Assembly: GCA_028386065.3 (NCBI GenBank)
Contig: JAKUCV010001506.1
Location: 63,936-127,935, forward strand
DNA from: Turnera subulata
Lineage: Eukaryota; Streptophyta; Magnoliopsida; Malpighiales; Passifloraceae
Length of the DNA stretch: 64,000 nt
Reading direction: 5' to 3'
Shown here: positions 1 to 11,314 of the stretch, in pieces
How positions within the stretch are numbered: the stretch's first letter is position 1
How the letters are laid out: each line of letters starts with the position of its first letter
The notes under the pieces: generated by a model
What the model was told of the DNA's origin: nothing
Database searches by the model: none
What the model saw: the letters and a program-made list of their open reading frames with translations, nothing else
Program-made: the position numbers and the translations under genes

Positions 1-1496
1 ATATATACTTATGGCAAGATAGTTATAGCATGGTAGTTAATTTGGAAAAAAATATATAATGAAAGTATTTTGAAAAAACATAAGTAATGGAGATATTTTG
101 GAAAGTACATACTTATGGAAAATAAATATGGAAAGGGTATTATCAAAGTAAGTAATATACCGGCAAAATATCCGGGCAAAAGTATGGTATTATTCTGACA
201 CTTGTAAATAAATGGTGAATTATGATGATAATGGGAATAACCCGGGAGAGTACCGAGTTGGTTCAGTATTTATTTTACGGCTTACAGTAATAGTCGAGCA
301 TTTGCATATCATCTTACGTGTGCATAAATTATTATTTGATATAGGAGTTGATAACGAGCAGTACCCCGAGGAGCCTGAGCCGGGACATTTCGAGAACTTT
401 CAGGAATAGGAAAATCGGCTAAGGTGAGGATAAGTAAATATTTATATACTGCCCGTGATATCAAGTTGCTGTTTGTTGCTATGTGTGATATTTGTTGATA
501 TGATACTCTGTGGCTGTGAATGGTTTGCCGTTGATGTTATTGAATTGTTGTTACTGTTGTTGTTGACTATGAGAAATGTGTGAGTTGAGTATCGGGGGTA
601 CTAGTATGGGAAACAGTTAGGAATAAGTTTATATTATCCAGACGAGCGGAGAGGCTGTGAGCCTGCTCGGGATAATGGATATGGGTTGGTTAATAGTAAT
701 GTGGTAACAAGCTGAGGAAAAAGAAATAATAAAATTGGAAACACTTAGACATCTAGTAAGTCACAGCAAAATGTTGGAACAGCCAGGTGGTAGTCTTATT
801 TTTATGGTGCGGGGGGAGAGTGTGCTTGGGGTCTGCTCCCTGTCTGTACCAATTATTATTTTAGGCGCTGGGGGAGAGTGTGCTTGGGGTCTGCTCCCTG
901 TCTGTGCCAGTTATACGTGGAGGTACCAGGGCAGAGTCCACGGGCTAGCTAGCTTGACTACCAGGCGACGGCCACCATTTAACTAGTGATAGGGGCCCTG
1001 ATAATAAAATTTGGTATAGCGTGTCTAGAATCATAGAGTGTGTTATTTGAGGTTCGTGAGAACCTTAGTTATTTGCTGTTGATGTGAATTGATTATTATC
1101 GGTTGCTTGTATATGCATATTTGCTTATGGATTTTACCCGGTGAGCACTTCGGACTCATCCCTCGCCTGCGTGACCTGGTCACGTAGTTTGATTGTGCGT
1201 AGCTCAGGTACGTTCGAGGCAAGCTGTGGCGCACCCTCTGCCAGGCCCGGATCCATCCTGCGTTGCATCCTTTTCATATTGTTGCCTATTGTTGTATTGT
1301 ATTAAGTCTTCCGCTGCTTGCATTTTATTACTCTGTTTCCGTTGCTTGCTGTAATAATGTCTTTGTGTCGGGACAAATACTGTTGTTGTTTTATTACTGT
1401 TGGCTTGTGTTATTTACCACTATGGTTTCTGTAATAAATAATAGGTCCCACGTGTTTACTGCGTATAACGGTAAATACGGATCGGGGCGTCTCACA
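1..1496 (+). repeat. Probable right-hand part of a Ty3/gypsy-type LTR (remnant)
   Basis: No convincing gene is present. The stretch ends at about 1496 in a G-rich block followed by CTCACA, which looks like the 3' terminus of plant gypsy LTRs that finish in ...GGGGCGTCTCACA. The low-complexity GT-rich style and the position of GC-rich blocks resemble the 3.1-kb LTR at 57201-60316, but no alignment was possible by eye over its length. The left end lies outside the window, so TSD and partner LTR cannot be tested. It could equally be unrelated intergenic DNA. Confidence 0.4.
806..912. repeat. Tandem duplication, about 59-bp unit
   Basis: Two adjacent copies of a G-rich block containing GAGAGTGTGCTTGGGGTCTG (starting near 816 and 874) differ at only a few positions. 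Short open frames across it are a by-product of the duplication. Confidence 0.8.
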
Positions 1497-2411
1497 GCCG
1501 GTTGAACCCGGATAACCATGACCCAGAGCAAATCTGGTTTTTACCCCTCCGGGTTATAGCATCTAAAAAATCAACTGGTTCATAGCGGGTTCTCAGGGTC
1601 TTCCGAGTTTAGTGACCCAGTTCCGGTTTTTACTGGGTTAAGAATAAATTTTTTCCACAATTTTATCTTGGTCGGGCCATGGTTGGATCTTTATTGGACC
1701 ATTTCCAAAAAAAAAAATTCACTATTAATTCTAATACCGGTCAGACCTAGTTGAACCACATTTAGACCTATAAACCCATGACCCGGTTATTATCACGGTT
1801 CAATGGTCGGGCTGGGTTTAATAATCTTAATTTCTTTACTTGTGAATCATAATCATCACCTGCTTTGGATAAGGCCAATGGACCACAGACCAATATCCAG
1901 ATGAGAAGAATTTAGAGACCCAAAGTATAATTATTGGGTGAGGGATATTACCCAGATGAGATCATCACTAACTGAAATTTTTTTCACTGTTAGAGGGATT
2001 ATTTTTTCCTCACTACTTAGTGAGGATTATTTTGCCCTCACAATAGTGACGGGAAAATCCCTGACAAAACTTGGAAATCTTTTCTAATATTAGCGAGGGA
2101 TTTTTTTTCCGTCACAATTTAGTGAGGGATTATTTTTTCCTTCACAATAGTGACAGAAAAATTCTTCACAAAATTCGGCCTTGAATTTTTTTTCACTAGG
2201 GATTATATTTCCGTCAGTATTTAGTGAGGAATTATTTTGCCCTCACAACAGTTACAACAAAATCCCTAAGAGGATTTTAGAATATATAATTACTATCCCA
2301 ATTTCCTTCACTAAACCTCCCGATTTGATTATTTGGACCTCGGATTCAACCAGTGAACCATAATTTATGACCTTCAACGGTTCTATATCTGGTCGGGTTC
2401 TGATAACATTT
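1497..2411. other. Gene-free stretch with degenerate repeat DNA
   Basis: AT-rich sequence with several ACCCGG/CCGGGT words (for example near 1510-1560 and 2390-2425) reminiscent of old DNA-transposon or MITE ends. No matched terminal inverted repeats or TSD could be defined. The internal direct repeats are listed separately. No coding region is supported. Confidence 0.4.
1990..2275. repeat. Direct repeats, about 101-bp period, three copies
   Basis: Three copies start near 2019, 2121 and 2222. Each has AGTGAGG.ATTATTTT, then CCTCACAA.AGT.AC, then an A-rich AATCCCT or similar. The alternating GTGAGG/CCTCAC words make each unit partly self-complementary, which resembles subterminal repeats of CACTA-type transposons, but no CACTA terminus was found. 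Confidence 0.6.
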
Positions 2412-2427
2412 ATCATAACCGGGTGTA

Positions 2428-3535
2428 CAACTAGAAAACACGTAAGAGATTAGTAAACTTCCATTTTCAAAATTTGCTCTGACTTGGGTTCTGTGCCCAT
2501 GCTCCCTTGTTCACTGGTAACCTTAAAAAACTACCCATTTCAACCGGAATCTCACCTGAGATGAGTTAGAAGAGAAAGTTTGCATCATCATGTGAGGTTA
2601 GTTCAAATTCTGAGCTCTATTCATCTCCTAAGCGTGTGGATTAGGCATGAAACGGTATGTTTCTTTCTTCAAAGGCTCCCAAGGACAGGTGTTCATCTCT
2701 GTTATCCTTACCTTTTGTTGTTTCATTCTTCCATGCTTTAGTGTTCGTTAAAACGAGTACCAACCGGTCCAGGTTGGGATAATAGTGCCTTACTCTTCAA
2801 AGGGTTAAGGTTTCACCGAGCTTGTCCTTTAGAGAAAAGCTATCAAAGTTAGCACACCAAGTGTTTGATATTTTGTTTGTGAGAAAATTTACAACATAAC
2901 ATAGGCCGGAGGTTGGCTTTCTGTTGCCTATTGGTTGTTCTTCTGGGTTGAGCTTACCTATTCAATCCTTGGCACACCGTGTTGTTTGGGGTAAAATTTG
3001 AACTTTTGAGGATGATGGTTGGAGGTAAAGGGGACGGTGCCAGTGACGGAGCCGGTGACGGCGAAGACGGGGATGGTGAAGATGGCGAGGATGATGATGG
3101 GGCTGACTCAATTTGGGCTCTACCGGATTGGGTTCCGATTAGGATGGTAGATCGGGATGGAGCCTGGGTTATGGAAGTAAAATTCGACCAAACTTGATCT
3201 CTGGTGAGATTAGCAAGTGCTTCGGCACTAGAGTGGACGATAAACTTCTGCCTTGTGCAAGTGTAGTACCACTCATCGCATGCGTGCACCTCTGGGGAAC
3301 TTGTTTACTTTATGTTCAACTTCTGTATTTGCCCTTGGCGATTTCCCTTTCGCCTATCTTAATCTTTAGATTATCATAGTGGACGTTGTATCTGTGTGTT
3401 TGTATTTGGATAATATTGGGGATTGAATTGTTAGTGCATGATCACCGGTCCAATCCCCAAATTATCAGTAAGCTTTATCTTTGTACTACAAAATTTATAT
3501 TAATATAAGTCTGTATGTTTCCGAAAAAAAAAAAA
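2428..3535 (+). mobile_element. LINE-like retroposon or processed pseudogene with poly(A) tail
   Basis: A 1.1-kb insert is flanked by a perfect 16-bp direct repeat ATCATAACCGGGTGTA at 2412-2427 and 3536-3551 and ends in a run of about 12 A residues just before the right repeat. These are hallmarks of target-primed reverse transcription. The 3' end (TTAATATAA ... TTTCCG then poly(A)) resembles plant L1 LINE tails. A perfect 10-bp inverted repeat (TTGGGGATTG / CAATCCCCAA) lies about 70-120 bp before the tail. An acidic, GAT/GAC-rich open stretch near 3030-3110 and the words around it match no domain I recognise, so the source may be a host mRNA instead of a 5'-truncated LINE. Confidence 0.7.
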
Positions 3536-3551
3536 ATCATAACCGGGTGTA

Positions 3552-4283
3552 TAGTTTGCAATTATTAATACAAGGAGCTTTTCCATCCAAACGCCTTGAT
3601 AATTAACTTGCTTTGCTTCCTTTTAGTTGTTCTTCCTGGTGCATTAGGCTGAATTAGGCTTGAGTTTATGTGAGAATTACCAAAGTTGCAAAACTCTAAG
3701 TCTGTGACACATGTACCACAGGTTTTTGGAGAGTTTACTAGTTGCCATTCAAAAAATAAAGTTTGTAAACAAAATGCATACTTGGAAGGGGTGAACACCA
3801 TAGGACAGACCACTTGTAAACAAAATGCGTACTTCCGTTTCTTGCCCATAACAACGCTACATCCGTTACTCTTTTCTTGAGGAGGAACGTTACTTCTTCC
3901 CGAAATCAATTTGTTTAGAGGCTCTCTTAGTCTTCGGCCAATTATATTATTCTCTTAGTTCTTTATCATCAAATTCAGACACACATTCTAAAAAAACAAA
4001 TTCAGACACACAATTAAGTGCTTAGCTGGAGAATCTTTATGAAGATGCATTTGCTATATTTTTTTTTTTTCCATTTTGATGATAGCTAGTATCAAATCAT
4101 GCTTGGTTTAGCTGTTCTATTTTAGTACTGATAATTGCTGTCTTATTACATTCTTCTCAGGAGACATAAAGGAAGAGTTTAGCATCAAAAAAAAAGGAAG
4201 AGTTACATTCTCTGGAAACATTAAGAAATATACAGCATAAGTCGAAGAAAGGCTGGGGAAGCAGAGTCCACAATCAAGTACGA
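3552..4283. other. Downstream flank of the P450 gene
   Basis: AT-rich non-coding DNA. It holds a short direct repeat (TTGTAAACAAAATGC at about 3766 and 3814) and several T/A runs. The P450 3' UTR and poly(A) site (minus strand) should lie in the right-hand part of this stretch, but no single signal stands out. Confidence 0.5.
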
Positions 4284-4886
4284 CTATGGTTGAATGGGAA
4301 TAGCCCTTAGTGGTTCAGCTTTCTCCAATGTGAGGCCAAATCTATCTTCCATGTCCATGTTTTCTGGAGTCAAGCCATCTTCTAGTTGCCAATCAAAGGA
4401 ATTAATGAGTGAACCCAACATTAGATGCAGCATTCTAGTTGCCAATGGCAATCCAAGGCAAACTCTCCTGCCAGAACCAAATGGAATGAACTCAAAATTC
4501 TGGCCATTCACACCTATATTCGACCCCAGGAACCTCTCTGGCACAAATGAGTCAGGATCGTCCCATATGCTTGGGTCCCTACCAATTACCCAAGCGTTGA
4601 CCAGTATTTGAGCACCTTTTGGTATTGTGAAGCCGCAGAGTTCTACTTCCTCTCTTGCTTCTCGAGGGAGTAGTAAAGGGGCAGATGGGTGCAATCTCAG
4701 GCTTTCTTTGATAATGGCTTGTAGATATGGTAAACATGCAACGTCCGATTCTTGAACCATGTTTCCTATACCAATCGTCTGCTCAAGCTCTTCACGGGCT
4801 CTCCTCAGAGTCCTGGGGTTTCTAAGTAATTCTGCCATTGCCCACTCTATTGTGCTTGTAGTTGTATCGGTACCAGCAATAATTAG
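4284..4886 (-). CDS. P450 exon 2: I-helix to haem-binding loop
   Basis: About 200 residues forming the catalytic half of the P450. In order it shows the I-helix oxygen-activation motif AGTDTTTSTIEW, the K-helix ExxR (KESLRLHP), the PERF-type motif FVPERFLG, the haem-binding loop FIPFGSGRRVCLG with its cysteine thiolate, and the C-terminal stretch ending in PIQP. The exact acceptor is uncertain: an AG at about 4887-4888 gives an in-phase start and a normal total length, whereas an upstream ATG at 4916 would add residues unlike other P450s. The intron (about 4887-4995) is about 109 nt and T/A-rich. Confidence 0.9.
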   Translation of the reverse strand, partial: LIIAGTDTTTSTIEWAMAELLRNPRTLRRAREELEQTIGIGNMVQESDVACLPYLQAIIKESLRLHPSAPLLLPREAREEVELCGFTIPKGAQILVNAWVIGRDPSIWDDPDSFVPERFLGSNIGVNGQNFEFIPFGSGRRVCLGLPLATRMLHLMLGSLINSFDWQLEDGLTPENMDMEDRFGLTLEKAEPLRAIPIQP

Positions 4887-4995
4887 CTCTTGGTATTCCA
4901 ATATATATGTAGTCATTGATTTGATTCCTCACACATTAATCTATATCAAGAAACACAAATTAAAAGGAAAAGAGGAGGAAAAAGAAGTATTTAAC

Positions 4996-5835
4996 CATGA
5001 ACAAATGTTTGATGCCTTTGTTGTCCATCATGTCGCTATTCTCCTCTCTGATAGAGAGAAGAGTTTCTAGCATATCATTCTTTGGTACATGGCCCTCCAT
5101 TTTTCTTGACTGCAATCTTTCGTTGATTATACCATCGAAGAGATCAAACAACTTCACAACATGACTCTCCATACGACGCCTTATTCCTTGAAGGTCAAAA
5201 TGTCTTAATATAGGAAAAAAATTAGCCAAGTTTGGTTTTCCTATCTCATCCATCATACCCCTCATAACCTCCTTGTGGGGTGTCCCCGAACTGGAATCAA
5301 TCAAGTCAAGCGAGAAAAAAGTGTTTGACATGGCATTGAATATAGCGTTGAAAACTGCTTGGCTGATATACACTGCCTTCCCCGCACCGCAATGTTCTTG
5401 AACAACAGCTAGCAGTTCTTGTACCTTCTTGCACCTCAGCTCTTGGCTGGCATCAAGTTTTTGAGTGGTGAAAATATGTGAGTTGCATATCTTCTTAAGG
5501 TTCCTCCATAAGGGCCCAACAGGCAAGAAGCCAATGCCAAATTCATGGTGGTCAAGAACTCGAATGGCATCGGGGACATGTCGGTTGGAGAGAACAGAAT
5601 CGTACTTTTGGAGTACTTCTTTTGCAAGCGTTGCAGAAGATATGACAATTGTGGTCACCTGCCCTATCTTTATACTCATCAAAGGGCCATGAATCTGGGC
5701 AAGCCTGGCCATGGACTTGTGAGGCTTGTGACCAAGATCCAGGAGGTTACCTATAACTGGTAAACCTGCAGGACCTGGCGGAAGTTTTGCAGCATTCCTG
5801 GTTGTGAGGAAACGAAGGGCTTGAAATAAGACCAA
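4996..5835 (-). CDS. P450 exon 1, codon 15 onward
   Basis: 280 codons, open throughout. It begins inside the N-terminal membrane anchor (LVLFQALRF), followed by the proline-rich hinge KLPPGPAGLPVIGN typical of microsomal class II P450s, then the A-D helix region (including the WRNLKK C-helix word), and stops at the conserved CYP71-clan intron position just before the I-helix. A GT donor follows ATG at 4996-4998. The exon abuts the left TSD (5836-5840) of the inserted element, so it now lacks its own start codon and promoter. Confidence 0.92.
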
Positions 5836-5840
5836 GCCTA

Positions 5841-6132
5841 TGTTATGATTGTAATAGTGAATGACGGGTCAAGCATAGCTAGACGACTGGTCATGTGCTT
5901 GTATCAGAGTTGTAACTGATTGACAATAAGCTTGTACACGTGGCTCGCCACTACTGGCCCTTGTATAACGGCTCTACTGATATAACCGTTGCAAGGTTGT
6001 TATTGATGGGGGATTATTGATGAACAAAGAAAATAGAAAACTCTCTTCCCTCTCCATTTCTCTCCTCGTCAAACTCTCATTTCTCTCTTTTCTCTTCTTA
6101 ATCTCTCTTCTGTACCGACTTGGTACGTAACA
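5841..6132 (+). repeat. 5' LTR of the Reina-like element
   Basis: 292 bp, TG...CA termini, with a pyrimidine-rich 3' third (TCTCTC blocks) likely corresponding to R/U5. It differs from the 3' LTR at a single base. Confidence 0.96.
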
Positions 6133-6133
6133 A

Positions 6134-6146
6134 TTGGTAGCGGAGC
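6134..6146 (+). promoter_or_regulatory. Primer-binding site, variant TGGTAGCGGAGC type
   Basis: TTGGTAGCGGAGC follows the 5' LTR after one base. The usual plant initiator-Met PBS is TGGTATCAGAGC; two positions differ. The same variant occurs in the Cassandra and copia elements of this window. Confidence 0.8.
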
Positions 6147-6156
6147 AGTAGATCTT

Positions 6157-9100
6157 GTGGCGGTTACCATGGTTGCTAACAATCGCTTGGGTAACGTTGA
6201 AGAGCAAGTAAAGACTTTGGCGAAGACTCTCACAGAGGTCCAGACGGCGGCGGAATCTCACCGGCAAGATGTTCTGTCGATGAAGCAAGTGGTTCTCACA
6301 GAGGTCCGGGCAGAGATGCGACTTCAGATGGACTCTTTGCGAGAAATGCTCTCCGCGATCGCTGCTCGGGAACCTTCACCAAAGCCGCCGCGTCCGGGCG
6401 TGGTTGATTTGGAGGATCCTGGAATCTTGCCTCCACCGGCGGCGGCGTCACCATCTGCACCGGTTAATGGTAACTCTGATAACTCTAATCCTGCTATGGT
6501 TAGTCCTGTTGCAAAGTCTGTTGAGGTTACTACTCCTATGGCTAAGATTGGGGTTGTTCCTGCTTCGGATAAAATTGGTGATAAGGCAGAGACAGGGGGA
6601 AGCAGTGTTGACGAATTTTCCCCTAAATTCCCCAAATTACAGCTTTTACCTTTTTCTGGAGAAAACCCTAGGGGTTGGTTATGGAAGTGTACTCGGTATT
6701 TTGATCTCTATAAAATAGCAGATCACCGGAAGTTGGAATTAGCCTCTATGTATTTGGATGGTAGAGCAGACCTTTGGTTTCATGGATTCTTGGCTGAAAA
6801 ACCACTGCTTAGTTGGAGTGAGTTCTCAGAGGCAATCTGTACTCGTTTTGGAATGAGTGAATACCTTGATGTGATGGAAGAGTTCAAGCTACTTCGTCAA
6901 CAAGGTTCTGTTATGGAGTACCAGGAGAAGTTTGAGTCCTTGAAATCATTGTTGCTGGATATGAATGCTTCATTTACAGAGCAGGAGTACTTGTCTTTTT
7001 TCCTTACTGGATTGAAGGATGACCTGCGTCCTTGGGTCAAGATCCTTAATCCAACAACTTTAGCTGAGGCTTTTAAACAGGCAAAGGTGCAAGAATTGTC
7101 TCTACGCTCGATGCAACGCCAACCAACAAGAACACCACCTTACTATGTTACTAGTCCAAGAGAAGGCGGTACTGAGAGTTCTAACTCTCGAGCATTAATG
7201 TGGCGGAATTCTGATACTGCCACAACCAGCCCAGCTCCATCGAAAGCACTCATAATCAGACCTTCTGATCAACCTAGACAGTCTCTTTTGGAGCATCGCA
7301 GAAGAGCAGGCTTATGCTTCAAATGTGGTGACAAGTACTCTCCTGGTCATCAGTGTAAAGTTCGTCTTCTGCATTGCATTGAAACTTCTGATGATTTTGC
7401 ATTCATTGATCATGATGAACCTGTTGCGGATGAAGAACCAATGGATAGCCCGGCACAAGTTGGGGCTAGCTTGTTACATACCCTTTCTAATGGTGCTGGC
7501 GTTCTGAAGATCGATGGTGATTATCATGGCAGACAGTTATTGATCATGGCAGATAGTGGAAGTACACTGAGTTACTTGAGCAGTAAAGTAGCCAGAGAAC
7601 TCAATGTTCCTATGCATCACGCTACCCCGTTATCAGTAATGGTAGCGAATGGTCAACGAATGACTAGCACTTTTGTTTGCAAAAATTTTAATTGGATGAT
7701 GCAGGGTACCACTTTCTCTGGTGATTTACGCATATTGGACTTGAATAGCTGTGATATGGTCCTTGGCGTTGATTGGCTATTACCTTTCAGTCCTGTCTCT
7801 TTCAACTGGAAGCACTCCAAGTTATCCTTGACTAAAGGTGATCAAGTTGTAGAACTCAGTGGCAAGATGGATTATAGCAAAGAACTGCAGCTGATTTCAG
7901 TAGAAGCCATCCATAAAAGTGTGCGTATTGGCGAAGAAGGGGTTGAATTTGCCCTATTGCAACTGGATACTAATACTCAGGTAACCAATGACCCAATTCC
8001 TTCTTCCATCTCCAAATTACTATCTGATTACCAAGACTTGTTTACTGAACCCACATCTTTACCACCAGAACGAAGTCATGACCATGCTATACACTTACAA
8101 CCAAACACAGAGCCAATTAACCTTAGTCCCTATAGACACACTCATGAACAGAAAACCGAAATTGAAAAGCAAGTATCTGAGATGCTTGCTTCCACAGTCA
8201 TTCAACCTAGTCAAAGTCCATTTGCATCACCAGTTTTTTTGGTCAAAAAGAAAGATGGAAACTGGCGTATGTGCATTGATTATCGCCAACTGAATGATAA
8301 AACAATCAAAAACAAGTTTCCAATTCCGATAGTTGATGATCTGTTGGACGAATTAGGTGGTGCACAATACTTTACCAAAATTGACCTTCGCTCTGGTTAT
8401 CATCAAATCAGAATGCGAACTGAAGACATACCAAAAACAGCTTTTCGTACACACCATGGCCATTTTGAGTTTCGAGTCATGCCCTTTGGTCTTACCAACG
8501 CCCCAGCCACATTCCAAGCCCTCATGAATCATATATTTGGCCCATATCTTCGTAAATTTGTACTTGTTTTTTTTGATGACATCCTCATATATAGTCCAGA
8601 CCTTCCTACACATGAACAACACTTGAGATTAGTTTTCCAGTTGCTCCGGGAGCACAAACTCTTTGCTAAGCATTCCAAATGCTCTTTTGCACAATCAAGT
8701 GTTGAGTATCTGGGCCATATCATTTCGAAAGAGGGAGTCGCCACAGATCCAAAGAAAACTGAAGCAATGGCAGCTTGGCCACTGCCAAAATCATTGAAGG
8801 AGTTGCGTTCATTCCTTGGCTTTACAGGTTACTACCGCAAGTTTGTTCGGCACTACGGAGTTATAAGCAAACCGCTTACTGCTATGACAAAGAAGGATAA
8901 CTTTCATTGGAGTGTTACAGCAGAAAACGCATTCAATCAGCTCAAGCAGGCAGTCATCACAGCTCCTGTTCTCGCTTTACCTGATTTCAATCAACCTTTT
9001 ATCCTGGAGACCGATGCTTGTGATACAGGATTTGGAGCAGTTTTGATGCAGAATGGGAGGCCTTTAGCTTATTTGAGCAAAGCTGTTGGTCCTAAGATTG

Positions 9101-10848
9101 CAGGACTTTCCATCTATGAGAAGGAGTACTTGGCAATTCTCAAAGCCATTGATCATTGGCGCCATTATTTGGAGTGTGGTGAGTTTATCATTAAGACTGA
9201 TCATGAGAGCCTTAAATTTTTGCTCGAGCAGCGAATTCATACTACCATCCAGAAGAAAGGTCTCACTAAGTTGCTTGGGTTGAACTACCGAATTCAGTAC
9301 AGAAAGGGTAAGGAGAATGTAGTAGCTGATGCCCTTTCTAGGCACCCAATGATATCTTCTCCAATTGCTGATTTTGGTGCAATATCTGTCATAGTCCCAA
9401 CATGGTTTAATGAAGTTGCAGCCAGTTATTCCAATGATGATGAGGCCAAGAAGATTATTGCTGCTTTGATGTTATTGAATGGTGCAGCATCACAGGAATT
9501 TCCCTTCTTTTCTGTGAGAGATGGCATACTCAGATACAAAGACAAGTTGTATATTGGGGCTGATGATCAGCTAAGGAGACGATTAGTAGAGAATGTGCAT
9601 TCTTCTTCCATTGGAGGGCATAGTGGCATACAAGCTACTTATCACAGATTGAAGCAGCTTTTCTATTGGAAAGGGATGAAGAGTATAACTGAAGCAGTAG
9701 TAAAAGATTGTGATGTTTGTGCAAGGTGTAAATCAGAAAATGTTCCTTATCCAGGTTTATTACAACCCTTGCCAATTCCTTCTAATGTGTGGAGTGACAT
9801 TAGCTTGGATTTTATTGAGAAATTGCCGAAATCTAGTGGTAAAGATACCATCCTGGTAGTAGTGGACAGATTCAGCAAATTTGCACATTTCATTCCTCTA
9901 ACTCACCCATTCAATGCTAAGGATGTGGCAGCTGCATTTGTTAAAGAAGTATACAGGTTGCATGGACTTCCTAAGAGTATAGTTTCTGATAGAGATAAAA
10001 TCTTCACTAGTCTCTTTTGGCAAGAACTGTTTCGCATATTGGGGGTCAAGTTGTTCATGAGTTCAGCCTATCATCCACAGACAGATGGTCAGACTGAAAG
10101 GTTGAATAGGTGCTTGGAAACCTACCTGAGGTGCTTCGTTTTTCAACAACCAGTCCAATGGCTAAGCTGGTTACCTCTGGCAGAATGGTGGTATAATACT
10201 ACCTTTCATACCTCTATTGGCATGACTCCATTTCAAGCACTCTATGGTTTCCCACCTCCACACCATACCATTGACCCATTTAACTCTCCGGTGGATGCTG
10301 TTGTTGACTGGGGTAAGAACAGGGAACAGATTATGAGAATGCTGAAAGAACAGTTGGAAAAAGCTTGCAACCGTATGAAGTTTTTTGCTGACAAACATAG
10401 GTCAGAGAGGGAATTTGTTGTTGGAGACTGGGTGTATTTGAAATTACAACCATATAAGCAGAGTTCAGTAGCTGTCAGGAAGAGTCTCAAGCTCTGCTCA
10501 AAGTACTATGGACCTTTTAAAGTGTTGGAGAAGATTGGAGCTGTGGCTTATAAGCTCGACTTACCTGCAAATGCTCTCATCCACCCTGTATTCCATGTCT
10601 CACTACTCAAGAGGAGTCCAAAACAGGGAATACAGATTTGCTCTAAACTTCCAATTCTGCGGGGTGATGGGCAGATGTTAGTGGAACCAATTGCTATTTT
10701 AGGCAGGAGGATGATACCCAAAAACAAGAAAGCTGTGACTCAAGTCTTGATACAGTGGTCGAACCTTGCTCCAGAAGACGCAACCTGGGAAGATTTCACT
10801 TTCATTGAAGCTCAGTTCCCAGACTTTGATACCACTCTCTTTCCTTAA
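6157..10848 (+). CDS. Gag-pol polyprotein of the Reina-like element
   Basis: A single 1563-codon frame without stop or shift. Domains in order: Gag capsid (about 150-330); a zinc knuckle beginning [14 protein letters not shown] (about 387-400); aspartic protease with DSGST (about 466); reverse transcriptase with the FFDDILIYS box (about 804); RNase H with [11 protein letters not shown] (about 950) and a TDH motif (about 1010); integrase with an HHCC zinc domain (about 1150-1195) and D,D,E residues in LDFIEK, SDRDK and GQTERLN (about 1217-1312); and a chromodomain (about 1510-1558) ending near [14 protein letters not shown]. All catalytic motifs look intact, so the element could be autonomous. 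The start ATG at 6166 (MVANN) would also serve instead of 6157. Confidence 0.95.
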   Translation: MAVTMVANNRLGNVEEQVKTLAKTLTEVQTAAESHRQDVLSMKQVVLTEVRAEMRLQMDSLREMLSAIAAREPSPKPPRPGVVDLEDPGILPPPAAASPSAPVNGNSDNSNPAMVSPVAKSVEVTTPMAKIGVVPASDKIGDKAETGGSSVDEFSPKFPKLQLLPFSGENPRGWLWKCTRYFDLYKIADHRKLELASMYLDGRADLWFHGFLAEKPLLSWSEFSEAICTRFGMSEYLDVMEEFKLLRQQGSVMEYQEKFESLKSLLLDMNASFTEQEYLSFFLTGLKDDLRPWVKILNPTTLAEAFKQAKVQELSLRSMQRQPTRTPPYYVTSPREGGTESSNSRALMWRNSDTATTSPAPSKALIIRPSDQPRQSLLEHRRRAGLCFKCGDKYSPGHQCKVRLLHCIETSDDFAFIDHDEPVADEEPMDSPAQVGASLLHTLSNGAGVLKIDGDYHGRQLLIMADSGSTLSYLSSKVARELNVPMHHATPLSVMVANGQRMTSTFVCKNFNWMMQGTTFSGDLRILDLNSCDMVLGVDWLLPFSPVSFNWKHSKLSLTKGDQVVELSGKMDYSKELQLISVEAIHKSVRIGEEGVEFALLQLDTNTQVTNDPIPSSISKLLSDYQDLFTEPTSLPPERSHDHAIHLQPNTEPINLSPYRHTHEQKTEIEKQVSEMLASTVIQPSQSPFASPVFLVKKKDGNWRMCIDYRQLNDKTIKNKFPIPIVDDLLDELGGAQYFTKIDLRSGYHQIRMRTEDIPKTAFRTHHGHFEFRVMPFGLTNAPATFQALMNHIFGPYLRKFVLVFFDDILIYSPDLPTHEQHLRLVFQLLREHKLFAKHSKCSFAQSSVEYLGHIISKEGVATDPKKTEAMAAWPLPKSLKELRSFLGFTGYYRKFVRHYGVISKPLTAMTKKDNFHWSVTAENAFNQLKQAVITAPVLALPDFNQPFILETDACDTGFGAVLMQNGRPLAYLSKAVGPKIAGLSIYEKEYLAILKAIDHWRHYLECGEFIIKTDHESLKFLLEQRIHTTIQKKGLTKLLGLNYRIQYRKGKENVVADALSRHPMISSPIADFGAISVIVPTWFNEVAASYSNDDEAKKIIAALMLLNGAASQEFPFFSVRDGILRYKDKLYIGADDQLRRRLVENVHSSSIGGHSGIQATYHRLKQLFYWKGMKSITEAVVKDCDVCARCKSENVPYPGLLQPLPIPSNVWSDISLDFIEKLPKSSGKDTILVVVDRFSKFAHFIPLTHPFNAKDVAAAFVKEVYRLHGLPKSIVSDRDKIFTSLFWQELFRILGVKLFMSSAYHPQTDGQTERLNRCLETYLRCFVFQQPVQWLSWLPLAEWWYNTTFHTSIGMTPFQALYGFPPPHHTIDPFNSPVDAVVDWGKNREQIMRMLKEQLEKACNRMKFFADKHRSEREFVVGDWVYLKLQPYKQSSVAVRKSLKLCSKYYGPFKVLEKIGAVAYKLDLPANALIHPVFHVSLLKRSPKQGIQICSKLPILRGDGQMLVEPIAILGRRMIPKNKKAVTQVLIQWSNLAPEDATWEDFTFIEAQFPDFDTTLFP

Positions 10849-10968
10849 TTTTGCTGCAGCTGATTTGATGAAGTTCTATGAGGGAGTTGTATTTGAAATA
10901 TTAGTTGCTGAGCTGTTGTTGTGATTCAATGTTTGTCGTTTTAATCCTTGAGGACAAGGAATTTCTTA

Positions 10969-10980
10969 AGCAAGGGGAGT
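10969..10980 (+). promoter_or_regulatory. Polypurine tract of the Reina-like element
   Basis: AGCAAGGGGAGT immediately precedes the 3' LTR, the expected place for plus-strand priming. Confidence 0.85.
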
Positions 10981-11272
10981 TGTTATGATTGTAATAGTGA
11001 ATGACGGGTCAAGCATAGCTAGACGACTGGTCATGTGCTTGTATCAGAGTTGTAACTGATTGACAATAAGATTGTACACGTGGCTCGCCACTACTGGCCC
11101 TTGTATAACGGCTCTACTGATATAACCGTTGCAAGGTTGTTATTGATGGGGGATTATTGATGAACAAAGAAAATAGAAAACTCTCTTCCCTCTCCATTTC
11201 TCTCCTCGTCAAACTCTCATTTCTCTCTTTTCTCTTCTTAATCTCTCTTCTGTACCGACTTGGTACGTAACA
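10981..11272 (+). repeat. 3' LTR of the Reina-like element
   Basis: 292 bp, 291 identical to the 5' LTR, followed by TSD GCCTA and then P450 codons on the minus strand. Confidence 0.96.
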
Positions 11273-11314
11273 GCCTAGGGCAACAGATAAAGGAATTGCT
11301 AGAACAAAGTCCAT
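11273..11314 (-). CDS. P450 exon 1, first 14 codons stranded beyond the insertion
   Basis: ATG at 11312-11314 opens a frame reading MDFVLAIPLSVALG and running into the 3' LTR. The hydrophobic peptide is the first half of a P450 signal anchor and continues in frame with LVLFQALRF at 5835. The TSD GCCTA (11273-11277) overlaps the last codons. Translation now would add an LTR-encoded tail of about 50 residues and stop. Confidence 0.88.

Larger units (their letters stand above)
5841..11272 (+). mobile_element. Intact Ty3/gypsy chromovirus, Reina-like
   Basis: A complete LTR retrotransposon of 5432 bp has 292-bp LTRs that start TGTTATG and end CGTAACA, a primer-binding site, one gag-pol frame, a polypurine tract, and a perfect 5-bp TSD GCCTA (5836-5840 and 11273-11277). 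The LTRs differ at one position (C at about 5931 versus A at the equivalent 3' position), so the insertion is very recent. The small LTRs, total size and C-terminal chromodomain fit the Reina clade; the clade name is inference. It sits inside P450 exon 1 in opposite orientation. Confidence 0.95.
4284..11314 (-). pseudogene. CYP76-like cytochrome P450 gene, split by a retrotransposon in exon 1
   Basis: The gene encodes an ER-anchored plant P450 monooxygenase most like the CYP76 family, which includes terpenoid and phenolic hydroxylases such as geraniol 8-hydroxylase; the substrate is not predictable here. The start codon is at 11314. The first 14 codons (11314-11273) lead directly in frame into codon 15 at 5835 once the Reina insert 5841-11272 and one GCCTA target copy are set aside. 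Exon 1 then runs to 4996 (GT donor at 4995), and exon 2 from about 4886 to the stop at 4284-4286. That gives about 494 residues, the normal CYP76 length. All landmark motifs are present with no stop or frameshift: the proline hinge, I-helix AGTDTT, ExxR, PERF and the haem-cysteine loop. The only visible lesion is the insertion within the membrane-anchor codons, so this is a null or altered allele of recent origin. Family assignment is inference from motif style. Confidence 0.9.

Noticed and set aside
2979..3197. 72-codon acidic Gly/Asp/Glu-rich protein
   Set aside because: Low-complexity GAT/GAC repeat inside a retroposed insert; the opposite strand is equally open (Ser/Pro-rich).
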